Positions 1 through 11,447 of a stretch of DNA of 64,000 nucleotides are shown piece after piece; position 1 is the first letter of the stretch; the number at the start of each line of letters is the position of its first letter. A program made the position numbers and the translations under genes. This stretch comes from Eukaryota sp. TZLM1-RC (Eukaryota; Metamonada: BaSk clade): NCBI GenBank assembly GCA_040285825.1, contig JAUPSS010000001.1, positions 2,108,001 through 2,172,000 on the forward strand, given 5' to 3'. The notes beneath the pieces are model-generated. The model did no database searches, was not told where the DNA came from, and worked only from the letters and a program-made list of their open reading frames with translations.

Positions 1-725
1 AGCATTTGTCTTCAAAAATTTTACTTAATTTCTCGGATGATTGATTTCTCGGCGCTATATTAGTTAAATTTTCGGAATTATTTACAAAATTTTGTTCAAA
101 AGGAGGACAAAAAGAACCAAAAAATTCCCAAATAATATTGATAGCATACTTTCCTTTACATAATTGATCCAAAAATCTTTGAAAAACGAAAGCAAATTCA
201 TTGCATTTGGTCGGATGAATTTCTTGAGGTATTCTTATGGGAGGATGGTAGTTATCAACTATGCGGCATTTCAAGCATCGATCAGAAGTTTTTCCTTTTG
301 CATTTTTTCTAAAAGAAATACCACAATTGTTGCAAGTTTTGTGCTTCAATCGATTGCTAACTAATTTTGCAACAACTTGTGGAGCATCATTTATGGGTTC
401 TACATTAGACTCTTTTCTTCTAATAAATTTTCTTTTACATTTTGTTTCAGAATTTGCCACATTATATTTTCCAACATTGGGGCATGTTCGAGCATTATGT
501 CCTTGTTGTCGACACTTTGAGCATCTGTAGGTGCGTGGCTTTGTTTTTGAACAAACTTTGTTTTCATTGTGATTTTCTAAAAATTCTTGATCAGAATTTT
601 TTTTTCTCCAAAAATGAAGAGAGAAGAGGTTGAGGAGGAGAGGTGGAAAGGACGTCTTGAGCATTTTGTTGTCTATCGTTCTTTCTTTTGACTCCATTAG
701 AATCAGAAACTGATTCAGGCATCAT
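1..725 (-). pseudogene. Retroelement ORF1/Gag-like zinc-knuckle protein, cut by window edge
   Basis: Read on the minus strand from a double ATG at 725-720. The first 40 or so residues are Ser/Asp/Lys-rich, then the frame is broken in a run of nine A (597-605). The following frame stays open to base 1, so the 3' end lies outside the window. It holds a CCHC zinc knuckle (CSKCRQQGHNARTC, near 485-530) and a second CxxC..CxxC cluster about 60 residues later. Such knuckles bind nucleic acid in Gag and LINE ORF1 proteins. The first residues (SVSDSNGVKRKN) recur in a truncated copy at 50.1-50.2 kb, which supports a repeated element rather than a host gene. Similarity to the other copy runs to about 800. 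The exact family is not clear. Confidence 0.6.
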
Positions 726-800
726 CAAGAAAGAATAGAAGCAATGATCGCGGTTCAGCCAGGTTGTAAGTTAAACGGTTATATGTAGAGGAAGGAAAAA

Positions 801-2106
801 AAATGATTCTTTTGATTGAGCTCATTTGCTGCATTGGCTCAAAATTGTTAAGTTAAGATTTGTAGTTGATTTGAAGCAGAAGGTATGAGATTGCTACACC
901 AATTAATTTTATCTAACCACTAAACCAACAGAGTTGCTGATATATGAGTCTATCTTTTGATGAATTATTGAAGGGCCAACATCGCAATTTTGATCCTAAA
1001 TTTCTGTTGAAATGTTATCAAATATTGTTTTAAACTTTGAAGTAATATGTTTGTTTTTCCGGTCTAGCATTCCTATTAGAGGTTTTTTCAAATTCCTGAT
1101 AGAAAAACTATAAAAACTTTAATGTATTTTAAAACTCCTGTAAGGAGAATCACCAACTGTTGTGAAAAATCATTGAATTATATTTGCTAATTCAAGGCTT
1201 AAATTTGACTCTTCTATTTGTGTATTTACTTGCATTTATTCATGTGGTTCTGATACAGTTATAGCAGAATACAAGTACTACTTTGGCAACAAACTATATG
1301 GCACACAACATTGTGAAAACATGATCAACAATGAAACCCAACTGTTGGTTAATGTATGAGGCCAGAAATTATCTTTCACTTGGAATGGAAAAATGATAGT
1401 GTATAAATTTGACTTGTTGTTTGCACAATCCTAATTTTTTTTTCCACGGAGTTTTTTCTTTGTTTTGAATGATTCCATCTGTGAGGAAAATAGGTGGAAT
1501 TTTTGGGATTGTTTAATAAAAATCAATTTTATTTGTACCACTGCTTTTTCTGTACCTAAAAATTGAAGATAGTGTAAATTAACTATTTGTTCAAAAACTT
1601 AGTTATTAACGTGTCAAAATCCTGAAATTTCTTGTTACGAGCTGCTGTTACATTATCTACCATCTTTGTCCATCCTGACAAAACAAAATCTGTTTCTGAG
1701 GCCTGGTGATGAAAATCGTTTATACAAATCGCAGTTTATCCTTGAACCACAAACTGGAAAGTGGCAAAAGTTTTTGTCTGTGTAGTTGTTGGTATAATGA
1801 TAGAAAACATATAGAATAATGATTCATTACAGCTGTTTAATTAGTGGTGATTGTTCCGGAACTGTAACATTTGAATGTGGAAGTTAGACCTATTTGAGTT
1901 GAGAATTCACAGGTGGAAAAACAATTTTGGGATTTTTTCACAACATCCCATATTTCTTTGTTCCCAATCTTATTTGTTCCCACTTTTTTTTCCACCCGGT
2001 TTTTCTTAAATCACGGTACCGTGTTTCCTGAAATGTTGGGCGAATTGGGTGATCAGAATAACATTTCCCAAAAAATAAGTGCGCAATACTTCCTCAGGTC
2101 GACAGT
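801..2106. other. Intergenic, no gene seen
   Basis: AT-rich sequence with stops in all frames. Phrases of the type TTGTTCCC...TTTTTCCACC occur near 1958-1997 and again near 2611-2630, on both sides of the tRNA, so they may be a short dispersed repeat. Nothing else is supported. Confidence 0.5.
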
Positions 2107-2188
2107 GCGAGGATGGCCGAGCGGTTAAGGCGCTTGTCTAGAAAACAAGTGGGGTTTCCCCGCGTGAGTTCGAATCTCACTTCTCGCG
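2107..2188 (+). tRNA. tRNA-Ser(AGA): tRNA-Ser (anticodon AGA)
   Basis: An 82-nt type II tRNA without an intron. The acceptor stem GCGAGGA pairs with TTCTCGC, discriminator G at 2188. The anticodon stem CTTGT/ACAAG holds loop CTAGAAA, giving anticodon AGA. A long variable arm (GTGGGG...CCCCGC) is typical of serine tRNA. The T arm is GTGAG-TTCGAAT-CTCAC. Internal A box (TGGCCGAGCGG) and B box (GTTCGAATC) serve as the RNA polymerase III promoter. CCA is not encoded, as usual in eukaryotes. Confidence 0.97.
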
Positions 2189-2190
2189 GA

Positions 2191-2194
2191 TTTT
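2191..2194 (+). terminator. RNA polymerase III T-run after tRNA-Ser
   Basis: TTTT begins two bases after the discriminator, the minimal Pol III terminator. It is short, so a longer primary transcript is possible. Confidence 0.5.
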
Positions 2195-3225
2195 GCAAAA
2201 TCAAATTGAAATGTATAGCTTTTTGGGGAGGTGTTGGTAAAGGGAATGTTTGGCGCAACAGTTTCTCCCACTAATATAAACAGTTTTAAACAAATAGTTG
2301 CCTTAGGGAAAATAACAGCCGCGTTATTCGATGCTAATAATACCTAATAGTAAATAAAATTATTTCAAAAACAGGGAGAGATGTTAAATAAATTATCTTC
2401 CTTTCTTATATCATCAAAATTTCTGCAAAATCCTGACGAGTGGAAACAAAACCGTTTATGAAATGTGGTCATCAATTATCAGGATCTTGATGATACCGAA
2501 TGTAGTTGTACATTATCTACAAGTAGCCGCCAGTAGCACCAAGTAGCATATGGATTACAAATTCATAACAGGGTAAGTATTTGGCACATTCATTTGCACT
2601 AAATTATTGTTTGTTCCCCTTTTTTCCACCAAATTTTGTCTTTAACAGAAAACAAAATCAGACAAAAATGGAAATAAGAACAGGTGTTGGCCATGAGTCG
2701 AGTCTTGTGTGCCTCATTTTGAATCATAAAGCAAAACAAATAAATAAATGATGAATAAGGAAAAGTTGAATCTCATTCAACACTCCCAACAAAGAAACCT
2801 CCAGTGAAAGGTCACTATATATCAATTGTTCTGAAAGGTGGTTTTTTGAATATAGATCAGTTTTATTTGTTTTTTCTTCATGATCTACAATTGTTTTGTC
2901 AGAAAATTGCCAAAATTCTTCTCTGAAATTTACTGCTGAAAATAGCAGGGTTGAAATTGAATAATTTTCTGCCAAATTCTTCAGCAATATTAAGAAAGCA
3001 ACGTTGCAATAAGTTAAGGTTTTGGTTGAGTTTTAAAATGTGTCTGTTCCAGGAATAAAAATCATATTCAATGTGTAAAAAACTCAAATTAATGTTTGAG
3101 ACAAATAAAATTAAGAAAAATTAAGAGTTTTATTATTCAAAAACTCAACTCGCTATTATACACTTTGCAAAACAAGAAACAAATCAATAATGAAATTAAA
3201 TAAATTACAAAACAAAAAAACCACC
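2195..3225. other. Intergenic, no gene seen
   Basis: Short open frames on the minus strand (2724-2987, 2899-3087) have low-complexity composition and no recognisable family. The end next to 3226 probably contains the 3' UTR of the GTPase gene. Confidence 0.45.
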
Positions 3226-4836
3226 TCACCTTCTTCTATAACCTTCTAAATTTAACTCAATAACTCTTTCTATTCTTTTAATCGCTGACTCACTTAAACT
3301 AAACCGTTGTCCAACGTCTGAAGCTAAATACCCAGCAGAATCACCCTCTCTTACTTCCAACTCCACTACGGAGCTTCCTTCGTGACCAAGGGCTTTTAAT
3401 CTTCTTGAACCAACATCAATTTCCAAAACGAATAAAACCGGTCGTGAGAGTCGGGTGTTGTGATCAATCAAAGCATGATTGATTGATTGAAAAACTGCCG
3501 CTTTCTGCTCATCACCCAAATGGAATGTCTTGGCAAACGATTCAGTCAACTGATGGGGGTCGTCACCATCTCTGACAGTCAGATTCACAACCCTAGTCTT
3601 GTCTATTAATATTTTCAATGTTATTCCAGGTAAATGACGCTTTTCAACTCTACTTTTGGCCACTTTTTCTGTGGCAAATACAAAAGGTCGAGTTGACGTC
3701 ACTTGTTTGACTTCATTTGACTGCTTGACTTCATTTGACTTCTTTCCCAAAACAGCAAGTCGTGATTGGATAGCTGACACTATTTTAGGAACGCTGCTAT
3801 TCCCCAATTTAAAAGCTTTTGCAAATAGAGTCGCCAGGTGTGTTATGGAATCACCATTACAAACCTCAACTTGACCTACTCGGCCATCAGCCAACTGCAG
3901 GGAAAGTGTAACAGATTTTTTAGTGGGTTTAATTACTGTACTTCTTTGGTGTAATTTCAATGATTTACTGCTGCCAAGTAATGACGTGGCATTTCCAAAA
4001 GATGTTGTATTAGACAGTGATGACGTGGGTGTTTTTGATGACGTGGCAGTTTTGAGTGTTGATGTCAGAGCATGAGTGGTGACCAATGGAACTCCATCAT
4101 TAAGACTAATCTTTGAAACTTCCTCCTGGCCAAATGAACTAGATCTGGGTGACCACACCCCTGAGACAGTGGTCATTAGAGGATTTGTAGTAATGGATGT
4201 AGGGGTATTGGCAGTGGGGCAGGGAGGAGATGGACACGGCGAGATTGTACTTATGGTTGAGTGAGATGGACTGGATGGAGATGGAGAGGAAGGCGGGGAA
4301 GAAGAAGGTCGTTGAGGTAGAGAGCCAAGAAAGGAGGATAGGCGCAAGGAGAGAACTCGTAGAAAGACTGAGGTATTGGAAGGATTAAAAAGAAGCTGAA
4401 AGACACCAAGATTGGTAGAGACCTGTTCTGCTTGATGTGCTACCTGCTCTCTTTGCTGAGGGTTAAGGAGATCAGCCTTAGTGCCAACAAGCAGCATAAT
4501 ACCCGCACCAGCACGTCTAGCACGGGGTATCCATTTGGTAGAAGCTTGAGAAAGTGTATAAGGGTTTGTGGCATCGTATAGAATAATGGCAACAATAACA
4601 TTGGAGAAAAAAAGAGAAGCATTGTTACCTCCATCGACCAAGTCTGAATCAGAGTCCCAAATGTCAAGAGTATAGTCTGAAATGGCCAAAGAGTAGCGAT
4701 TGAAAGTTGATGAGCTTTTAGGAGACGAGGAACCCGTTATGTTGGTGACAAATGTTGTTTTACCGACAGAGATTTCCCCAAGCAAGATGGTTTTTATGGA
4801 AGACGATGGTGAGTATGAAGAAGAGTTGGGTGTCAT
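3226..4836 (-). CDS. Rab/Ras-like small GTPase fused to three C-terminal repeats
   Basis: A single exon of 536 residues. Residues 15-170 form a small-GTPase domain: P-loop GEISVGKTT, strand-plus-G3 DIWDSDSD in place of the usual WDTAGQ, and G4 TKAD. The altered G3 suggests changed or lost GTP hydrolysis. A Ser/Thr/Pro-rich linker of about 130 residues follows. The C-terminal 230 residues contain three copies of a module of about 60 residues with pattern hydrophobic strand, then DGDxxxxL, then FAKxFxL, then an Ile-rich helix (near residues 305-365, 400-460 and 470-535). The modules look ubiquitin-fold-like in spacing, but that is inference. There is no C-terminal prenylation Cys, so it is not a classic membrane-anchored Rab. 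A role in trafficking or signalling is only a guess. Confidence 0.8.
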   Translation of the reverse strand: MTPNSSSYSPSSSIKTILLGEISVGKTTFVTNITGSSSPKSSSTFNRYSLAISDYTLDIWDSDSDLVDGGNNASLFFSNVIVAIILYDATNPYTLSQASTKWIPRARRAGAGIMLLVGTKADLLNPQQREQVAHQAEQVSTNLGVFQLLFNPSNTSVFLRVLSLRLSSFLGSLPQRPSSSPPSSPSPSSPSHSTISTISPCPSPPCPTANTPTSITTNPLMTTVSGVWSPRSSSFGQEEVSKISLNDGVPLVTTHALTSTLKTATSSKTPTSSLSNTTSFGNATSLLGSSKSLKLHQRSTVIKPTKKSVTLSLQLADGRVGQVEVCNGDSITHLATLFAKAFKLGNSSVPKIVSAIQSRLAVLGKKSNEVKQSNEVKQVTSTRPFVFATEKVAKSRVEKRHLPGITLKILIDKTRVVNLTVRDGDDPHQLTESFAKTFHLGDEQKAAVFQSINHALIDHNTRLSRPVLFVLEIDVGSRRLKALGHEGSSVVELEVREGDSAGYLASDVGQRFSLSESAIKRIERVIELNLEGYRRR

Positions 4837-7187
4837 CAGTTATTGGACTCACCAGGGTAGCTGCTTTTTTTGAACGCGGAGTTTCAAAACACAAAGAATA
4901 GCTGCAGGATTAATCAGAAATGCTTTCATTCTGAGAATTTCTCACCAACACTGATGTAAACATCTCAGCACCAAGGGTTAGTATACACTAATCACCTTGG
5001 AAATACGTTGATGAAAACAGCTACTGCAATTCACTTTTGCTGGGGTCATAAACTCGTCCCCCACTTTCACGTTTTCAAAGTGTTTTTGGATTTGTTTGAG
5101 AAATTTATTTTAGGGGATTTCACAGCTTGACGAGATGGACCACCGCAACCATTATCGAACCAAACTATAGTGTTTCTTCCTTCAGACAAGCGTTTAATTT
5201 TGTTAATATAACTAGTTAGTCTCTTTTGTCTTCATGCAAAAAATCAAACTTATTTCTTTTAAGTTTTTTTCTTGCACCAAGCTGCAGGTTTCCACACATA
5301 AATGAAGAATATTCAGGCCCTTCCTCATACAGGAACATAAATTAAATTTATTTCAGTCAGATACTCTTGGAAGCTCTGAGCGGAACAATTAATAGAAGTC
5401 TCTTGAGTGAGAGAAGGAGGGTGATTTGATTTTCGTTGACTTTTGGATTTAACAGCAAGCCAAAACCCTCAAACACATGTGCATAATTTCGGAAAGAACC
5501 AGCAGTCGAACCATAAAGATTGCTGTGGTTGGGATCAATGGCTACAAAAAAACAAATTATCATCAGGATCTCGATAATTGGGCTGTTCATCCACTGGTAA
5601 CCGTGGTCTCCGCTGTGGATTAGCTTTTCTTGGACATTACATTTTGCTTTCCTTTCAGAGTTATGAACATCATAATTTCCAGAGGCACGACTCAAATTCC
5701 GCTTTAGTCGGGCGACTTTATATATTCCTTGCATTCTGGGTGATCATGAACCGCAAACAATAATTATTTGCAAAAGCAGGATTTTGTTGCTTAGCCGTGC
5801 CAAGTCGAACAATAAAATTTTTACTTTCAAATATTTTCAACAGATGTTTTTGGAGTTTCTTCAGCGGAATTTTGTTGTGTGGATACCATTTTTTATTCGC
5901 CTATTTGAATTTCATTGTGTCACTTTTTTTAGTTCTTTCTAACTTATCACACCATTTAAATTCAGAAACTATTATCGTATTAACTTTGCATCATGCTTTT
6001 TAGTTTTGAATAGCTTAATACAAAATGGTGCAAAGAATAGTTGTTTAGTTTATTTATAAAAAGTAATGAACCAGACCATCAGTAATTGGAAGGGAATGTG
6101 TAGTTATTAGAAATATCAACACTGCAGCCATCAAGTCAACACAATAAAGTTTGAAATAAATTCTTAATTTAAAAGTTAATTGGCCATTTCCTAGAGGTAA
6201 AAATACAAGATCAGTTTGTTAGAAGCTGAATTCACAACAAACAATAATAATACAGCATCTCTTATCAAATCTCTTCATTGAAGAACCATCCAACCAAAAA
6301 AAACTGCTTAATAATTTCCACTTTGACTGATCATCCATTTCAACAAGACTGTGTCTAAAAATATTGTTAACAAATGAACAAAACAATGACAAAACTGATG
6401 TAAATACGAAATTTAAGATTGGCTGTTAATGGCAATTGAAACGGTTCCAAGATGATGAAACATTTTAAGAAAATTGCGAAGGACAAAGAAAAACATGCAC
6501 ACCCGGAGTCACAATACACTGTTGAGTTTTCTCAAAAGGGTAAACACTTTACGCTTTGACTTTTACCAAGGACCAAATGACTATGGAGAGCACGCAATTT
6601 TGTATCTTCTGATGCAGTCTTCTTTGTAGAGATAATGTCTTTGTAAAGGATGTCTGATAAGGTGAATGGCATAGAAAAGTTGACAATGAGTGGAAAAAAT
6701 TGACCCAGTCTAAAAGAAGACCATAGATTTGAGGAATTTGAGCAATTAAACATGAAGAGGAACTGTTTTGGGCTTACAGTTACATTCATTAATCAGAATT
6801 ACAATTTGTCTATTTTTTGAATTAATTTTACACGTATCAACCATTTCAAAAAGTCTTGAAATGTAATGACCCTCGATTATCAAGTAAGTTGTTTTGAAGA
6901 TATTAATTTTTTGTGACTAATTACTAGTGTTACACAGACGCTTTCAAACAAGTCTGCGTCAGTCTGTTTTTGAACAGACGCAGCATGAGATTGGTGGTTG
7001 CAAATATAGTTCCGCCTGTAAACAAAAGTTCCAAAGACGAATGTTTCGTAATAAACTCAATGGTATATCCTTATTGCTGACAAACTTCACCATTTTGCGA
7101 TTAAGTGTAAAGATTGGTGATAAAACAAAGTAAACAATGTTGACTTTTGTTGACTTTTGGTGACTTTTGTTGACTCGACTTTTGGAA
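4837..7187. other. Long gene-poor stretch with degenerate coding fragments
   Basis: No intact gene. A minus-strand frame at 5357-5734 has plausible codon use but no recognised domain, and its frame can also be read differently around 5540-5600. A minus-strand fragment at 6532-6789 contains SEDTKLRALHS, related to SEDTKVRALDA at about 8.2 kb, so it is debris of the dispersed repeat called family B here. The rest shows nothing I can support. Confidence 0.4.
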
Positions 7188-7287
7188 GGATTGCGAACTC
7201 TGAAGCTGTTGTTGACTTTGTTTTGGCTTAATGAATTTCATCCCGTAAGTCTATTTTTGTTAAGTGTGGAAGTTCAATAAATGGATA
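7188..7287 (+). repeat. Family A retroelement, internally deleted 3' scrap
   Basis: Joins GAACTCTGAAGCTGTTG, also present in the copies at 31.4 and 51.0 kb, directly to the family's 3' tail TTAAGTGTGGAAGTTCAATA. The middle of the element is missing. Confidence 0.55.
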
Positions 7288-7734
7288 AGTTTTTGGAATT
7301 TGGTTTTTCTCACATTTTACCTAGTTGAATCTTGACAATATTTATTTATCGAAAAATTCACAGAATAAACTCATAAATTTGTTAAATAAATAATAAATTT
7401 ATTAGTGAACATCAGTAACAGGAAAAACTACAAAAGGATGATGTGTTAGGTGAAAAGTTCAACTATTTATGGAACTCTTTGGCGCAACATTATATTCGAA
7501 CAGAAAACTACTGGATTGGTAACTGGTAATCAATTGTACATCTGTATCTCCGTGGAGAAGGAGTTCCAATTCTGACATTCAACATTTACTCACAGTTGCA
7601 GAACAAACACAAAATAGAAATCAAAAATAGTTCATGTTCAACGTCTCAATGAAGCAAGAGGCAGAAATATTAGATTAGTTCCAATTGCGATTTAAATTTT
7701 TGGTACTATTGGAAATGAAGGTGTAATCAGTTGA

Positions 7735-7896
7735 GATGATTTAGGAAAACTTCTCAAAGAAGGTGGTCGCACATTTGATTTTCTGTTTTGGAAGAACAGA
7801 ATTGTTTTTTCGTTATTGAAAGCTCTTCCTCGTTTTATCAGCTCCTTTTTGAATAACTTTACGGAGTTCAATCAAAAGCGAATTACTATCAAGTGA
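7735..7896 (+). repeat. Family B protein-coding repeat, C-terminal fragment
   Basis: An open stretch of 53 codons ending in TGA with the block FWKNRIVFSLLK. The same block (WQNRIVFS or close) ends fragments at 18.9, 36.8 and 48.1 kb. An in-frame stop lies directly before it. The protein family is not recognised. Confidence 0.5.
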
Positions 7897-8079
7897 ATAA
7901 CGAAAATCTCTCATCATTCAATTGATCGGGGTTCTAGTAGGTAAAAAATTTAGTTCAGGTTGTTGGTTGAGTTTTAAGGATGGTTGTTCCAGGAATAAAC
8001 TATTTGATTGAAAATGAAAATGAAAAATGAGTTTATTAGGAGCATTATTCAGTATTTTGCAAAATTGGTGAATTGCCAT

Positions 8080-8113
8080 TCCCATTCCCATTCCCATTCC
8101 CACCCCATTCCCA
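8080..8113. repeat. CATTCC microsatellite
   Basis: About five copies of the hexamer CATTCC followed by variants. A small simple repeat of no visible function. Confidence 0.7.
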
Positions 8114-8128
8114 ATTCTCAAAATCCAT

Positions 8129-8330
8129 GCCGTTTAACACCGATCATTTTTTTTCTGATGTCAATTTACTTCAACTTAAGGTTCCAGCTTCCGAAGATAC
8201 AAAGGTGCGTGCTCTAGATGCTCTATCCTCCATTAGTACTACCCAAGCTAATGTGGCACGATTCTATCGTACAATCAAGTACAATCAAGAATTAATTTTG
8301 ATAACAGCGGTTCTAAAAATGGCCACTTAG
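8129..8330 (+). repeat. Family B protein-coding repeat, other module
   Basis: Open frame with PASEDTKVRALDAL, then STTQANVARFYRTIKYNQEL, then a stop after about 66 codons. PASEDTK recurs at 6.6 kb (minus) and the QELILIT block recurs at 37.2 kb (plus). No family is recognised, and no intact copy is present in this window. Confidence 0.5.
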
Positions 8331-8347
8331 ACAAGGCTGAGTTGATT

Positions 8348-8948
8348 CTAATTCTTTTCTGTTGATTCTAATTGTCTCTTCAGTAATAACTGATCCTTTT
8401 CTGAGCTCTTCTTCCACTCATCTTTATAATTTTCAAGTTTTTCAATCCATTCCGCGTCCTTTGAACTACAAATATTTGTCAGCTGAGACTTGACACTTGT
8501 CAGCTCAGAGAACAGCTCAGTGACACGTGTTTCTGCTGAATTCAACTGACTTTTGTAATTTTGCGCTTCCTTTTGAATTTGTTGAAATTCAGTTTCTAAA
8601 ATATTATTTTCAGCCACTTGATTAGTTAATTCCAAATCCTTTTCATTAATTTCAGACATTAACTGGGAATTTCGGAATCTTAACTTTGAAATTTCAGTTT
8701 CCAGTTTAGACAGAGGACTGTAGTTGAGATTCAATTGAGGTAAGTTCTGCATTGATATCATGGCGAAGGTCATTGAGATCAGAACGAAGCGAGAACGCAT
8801 TTGAAACCTTCTGGAGTGTGTCTGGAGCGAAAAATACATCACTTACTTGTGGAAGAGGAAGATTATGTGATTTGCAGTAGTTTTGATAAGTAGTGATTGT
8901 GTGTTTAAGCTGAATCACCTTGGTTTGTAAAGAATTGAGTTTAGACAT
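8348..8948 (-). CDS. Coiled-coil protein, unknown function
   Basis: Two frames join through a likely 28-nt intron (8684-8711, GTCTAA..CAAAG), giving about 190 residues. Exon 1 is 8948-8712 and exon 2 is 8683-8348. Residues 1-35 and about 60 to the end have heptad-like Leu/Ile spacing with many Glu, Lys and Gln, that is, long coiled coils with a short Pro-rich break. The start is the first Met of exon 1. The gene is divergent from the Fanzor gene with 257 bp between the two start codons. A simple indel instead of an intron cannot be excluded. No family is recognised. Confidence 0.6.
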
Positions 8949-9205
8949 CGGCTAATAACACAAAACGTCAAACAGTGGTAACCTGTTGAGATTGATGGAG
9001 GACGTGGATAAAATGAACTGAGATGCTGAACTACTCAGTTGGAGAATTCTTACAAAGTAAATGGAAAGTGAGGGGAAAGTGTGGGAATAGTGAAAACCTC
9101 CCAAAACCAAGTTGAGGGTTAAAAACCTCCCAGAACAGGCAACCAGAAGTCGAAAATGGGGTGACAAGTGTAAAATTTGATAGATGAGCTGTTTATTCTC
9201 ACTAC

Positions 9206-11161
9206 ATGACAGACACCCACTCTGTGGCACGTGTATTCACTCGGTCTTGTGCACTTAACTCTCTGCTGACCCCTGCAGCGGTGCAACAAATTCGGACTGA
9301 CCTTCCTGTGGTCACCGAGATTTGTCATGAAGCTTCTTTATTACTTCAATCTTTTCTTCTAAATTTTCCGTTGGCATCTAGAGCTTTAGTGGAACAGGAT
9401 GTATGGTATCTGTTTATGACCGTCATCACCACTGGTTCTTTTCCTAAGCCTTCCACTTCTAAAGGCCAACGCCAATTACTCCATATCTTTTACAATGGAT
9501 TTCTTCCTGAATGCCCCCAAGACAGGTCTCTTGTTTCTGTGTGGGAAAATTCTTTAGTGCCTTACAGAAATTCATTCAATCTTTTCCTCAATGATTGGCT
9601 GCAGTCCCAGAACTGTAATTTTATCAATAGAAAAGGGCTTTCTTCTTATCTTGCCTGTCGTGCTCGTCAATTGGCCTCCAACGTTAAGACATGTTTACCC
9701 AAAATTTGTCAATCCTGGACAAAAAACTTTATTCGTGCTCATTGTAGAGCCCTGAATAAAACAAATGTCTTTGCAAATAATATTCTTTCACTTTTGCCAG
9801 ATGAACTACTAGCCCAACCCGAGGAAGTAGTAGTTGATTCTGTTCTTGAATACCTCATCAATTTCAATTTGAATAATTCAAGAGAAAGATTTTTTTATTG
9901 AATGCATGTAGGTTTATCTTGAATCTCTTTCAAAGATTTCCTACCACTGCCTCCCTACTGTCCTCACATGATAAAATCACTTTTTCATCAAAGGAAATTA
10001 GTGAGCTTTTTCTCTTCAATCTTAAAATTTCACAATACTTACTCACTTTCTTTTCTCATATGCATTGCTGGAAGAAATTTAGAATAATACCTTTAGCTTC
10101 TCATAAAGGTTCTAAATTTATTGAGGTACCTTCACAAATTTTCCACTCTGTGAAAAAATTTCCAATTATTGAAGGATCATCTTCCAAAACAAAGTTTATC
10201 AAAAATACATGTCTGAAACGAGTATTCAAACAATGTCCTTACCAAAAATTCAATATCAACAGAAAAAGTTTGAAAAATAGATTTAACAAAATTTTATTGA
10301 AAACTAATGGTAATGAACTGCTTTTGACCTTTGAAGGTAAAAATAATGACTCAGAAAACACAGATGAGCTGGATGAACCACCGAAAAAGAAAAGAAGATC
10401 AAAAAGTGAAATGAAAAGTGACCCTAATGCCAACAAAACCAGAGAAACACAGTTGAAGGGTACTAAAAAAATGCCCCGTCGAAGACGTAGACATCCAGTC
10501 GAAATTTTACCTGAAAGGCCCCTTATTGGTGTTGATCTGGGCCAATCAAGATTATGTGGTTACTTCTTAAATGATAATCAATGTGGAGTTATCCCTTGTC
10601 CAACTGGCAGAAGATACATGACAAAAAATTCACCCAGTAAACACTCTCCCAACCAATATTCCGTTCAAAATTTCAACCAATATTTGAACCATTGGAATTT
10701 GGTCAGGAGGAAAGTGTATTTGGAAAGTAATCGCCAGAAATGGAAAATAATTAAATTTGATAACCGCAGACGAAAAGAGAGACGGTTCAGAGAGAGTCTC
10801 AACAAATTTCAAAGTCTGGCTGGACATCCTGAAAAACTCTATCTTGCTGTGGGTTCTGCTAATTTCCCTTCTCATTGCCGAAAAGTCAATCGATATGGAT
10901 CAGCAAGGGCTTTCAGAAAATGGTTGTGTTATCAAAAGGACGTGAAGCACTTGTCAACCAGTGAATTTAATACAAGCAAAATGTCAAGTTGTTGCATGGC
11001 CGAGAATATTCAAGCAGGCTCATGGCAGATGCGTATTTGTACTGAGTGTCAAATAGTATATGACAGAGATATTTCCGCTGCAAAAAAATATTCAAATTAA
11101 GAAGAAAGCGGAATTGTGGCCGGAAAGATACATTTGCCCAGATGCTCTGCTGAGGAGATGA
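9206..11161 (+). pseudogene. Fanzor (eukaryotic TnpB-like) RNA-guided endonuclease, frame-broken
   Basis: Frame 1 (9206-9901) gives 231 residues with the helical N-terminal region of Fanzor proteins. Frame 2 (about 9877-11100) gives 400 residues with a Lys/Arg-rich basic stretch and the RuvC-like nuclease. Visible catalytic residues are Asp in GVDLGQSRL (10534-10536), Glu in SEFNTSK (10962-10964) and Asp in YDRDISAA (11068-11070). The Zn-ribbon pair between the last two is partly lost: KMSSC stands where CxxC is expected, and CTEC follows. The frames meet at a T7 run (9890-9896) and need a -1 shift. A second shift in A7 (11082-11088) would restore AAxNI and extend the end to 11161. Known family role: Fanzors use an RNA guide to cut DNA and travel with transposons. 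No terminal repeats were found around it. Confidence 0.82.
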
Positions 11162-11447
11162 ATAGGGAACGTGAGCATACAGAAACAAAAACTTTTGAGA
11201 CCGATCTACAAATACCTTAGTAGCATTTGGTAGATCCACTTAGATACATCAAGTCGCGAGGCTTTGTTCTGTGAATGCAGTAGGTGTATTTAAGTGAGGT
11301 AGCCCATTGATGAAGATCATGATTGTCTTTGTCAAATGATGCTACATGTCTCTTACAGCCTGTGAGTAGACATTGAGAAAGTTGAAAACAGGAGTGAATT
11401 TCACAGGGGAATGCATGATAAGTGAAATTCACAGTTATTTTCCTATA

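Noticed and set aside
5357-5734. Minus-strand open frame of 125 codons
   Set aside because: No domain, alternative frame looks equally good in the middle, and no splice-supported continuation; not called as a gene.
7138-7180. GTTGACTTTTG tandem phrases
   Set aside because: Imperfect short simple repeat without further structure.
9885-9901. Programmed -1 frameshift in Fanzor 1
   Set aside because: The T7 run does not form the standard X XXY YYZ heptamer in the zero frame, and a second break occurs at A7; an indel is simpler. Kept only as a possibility.
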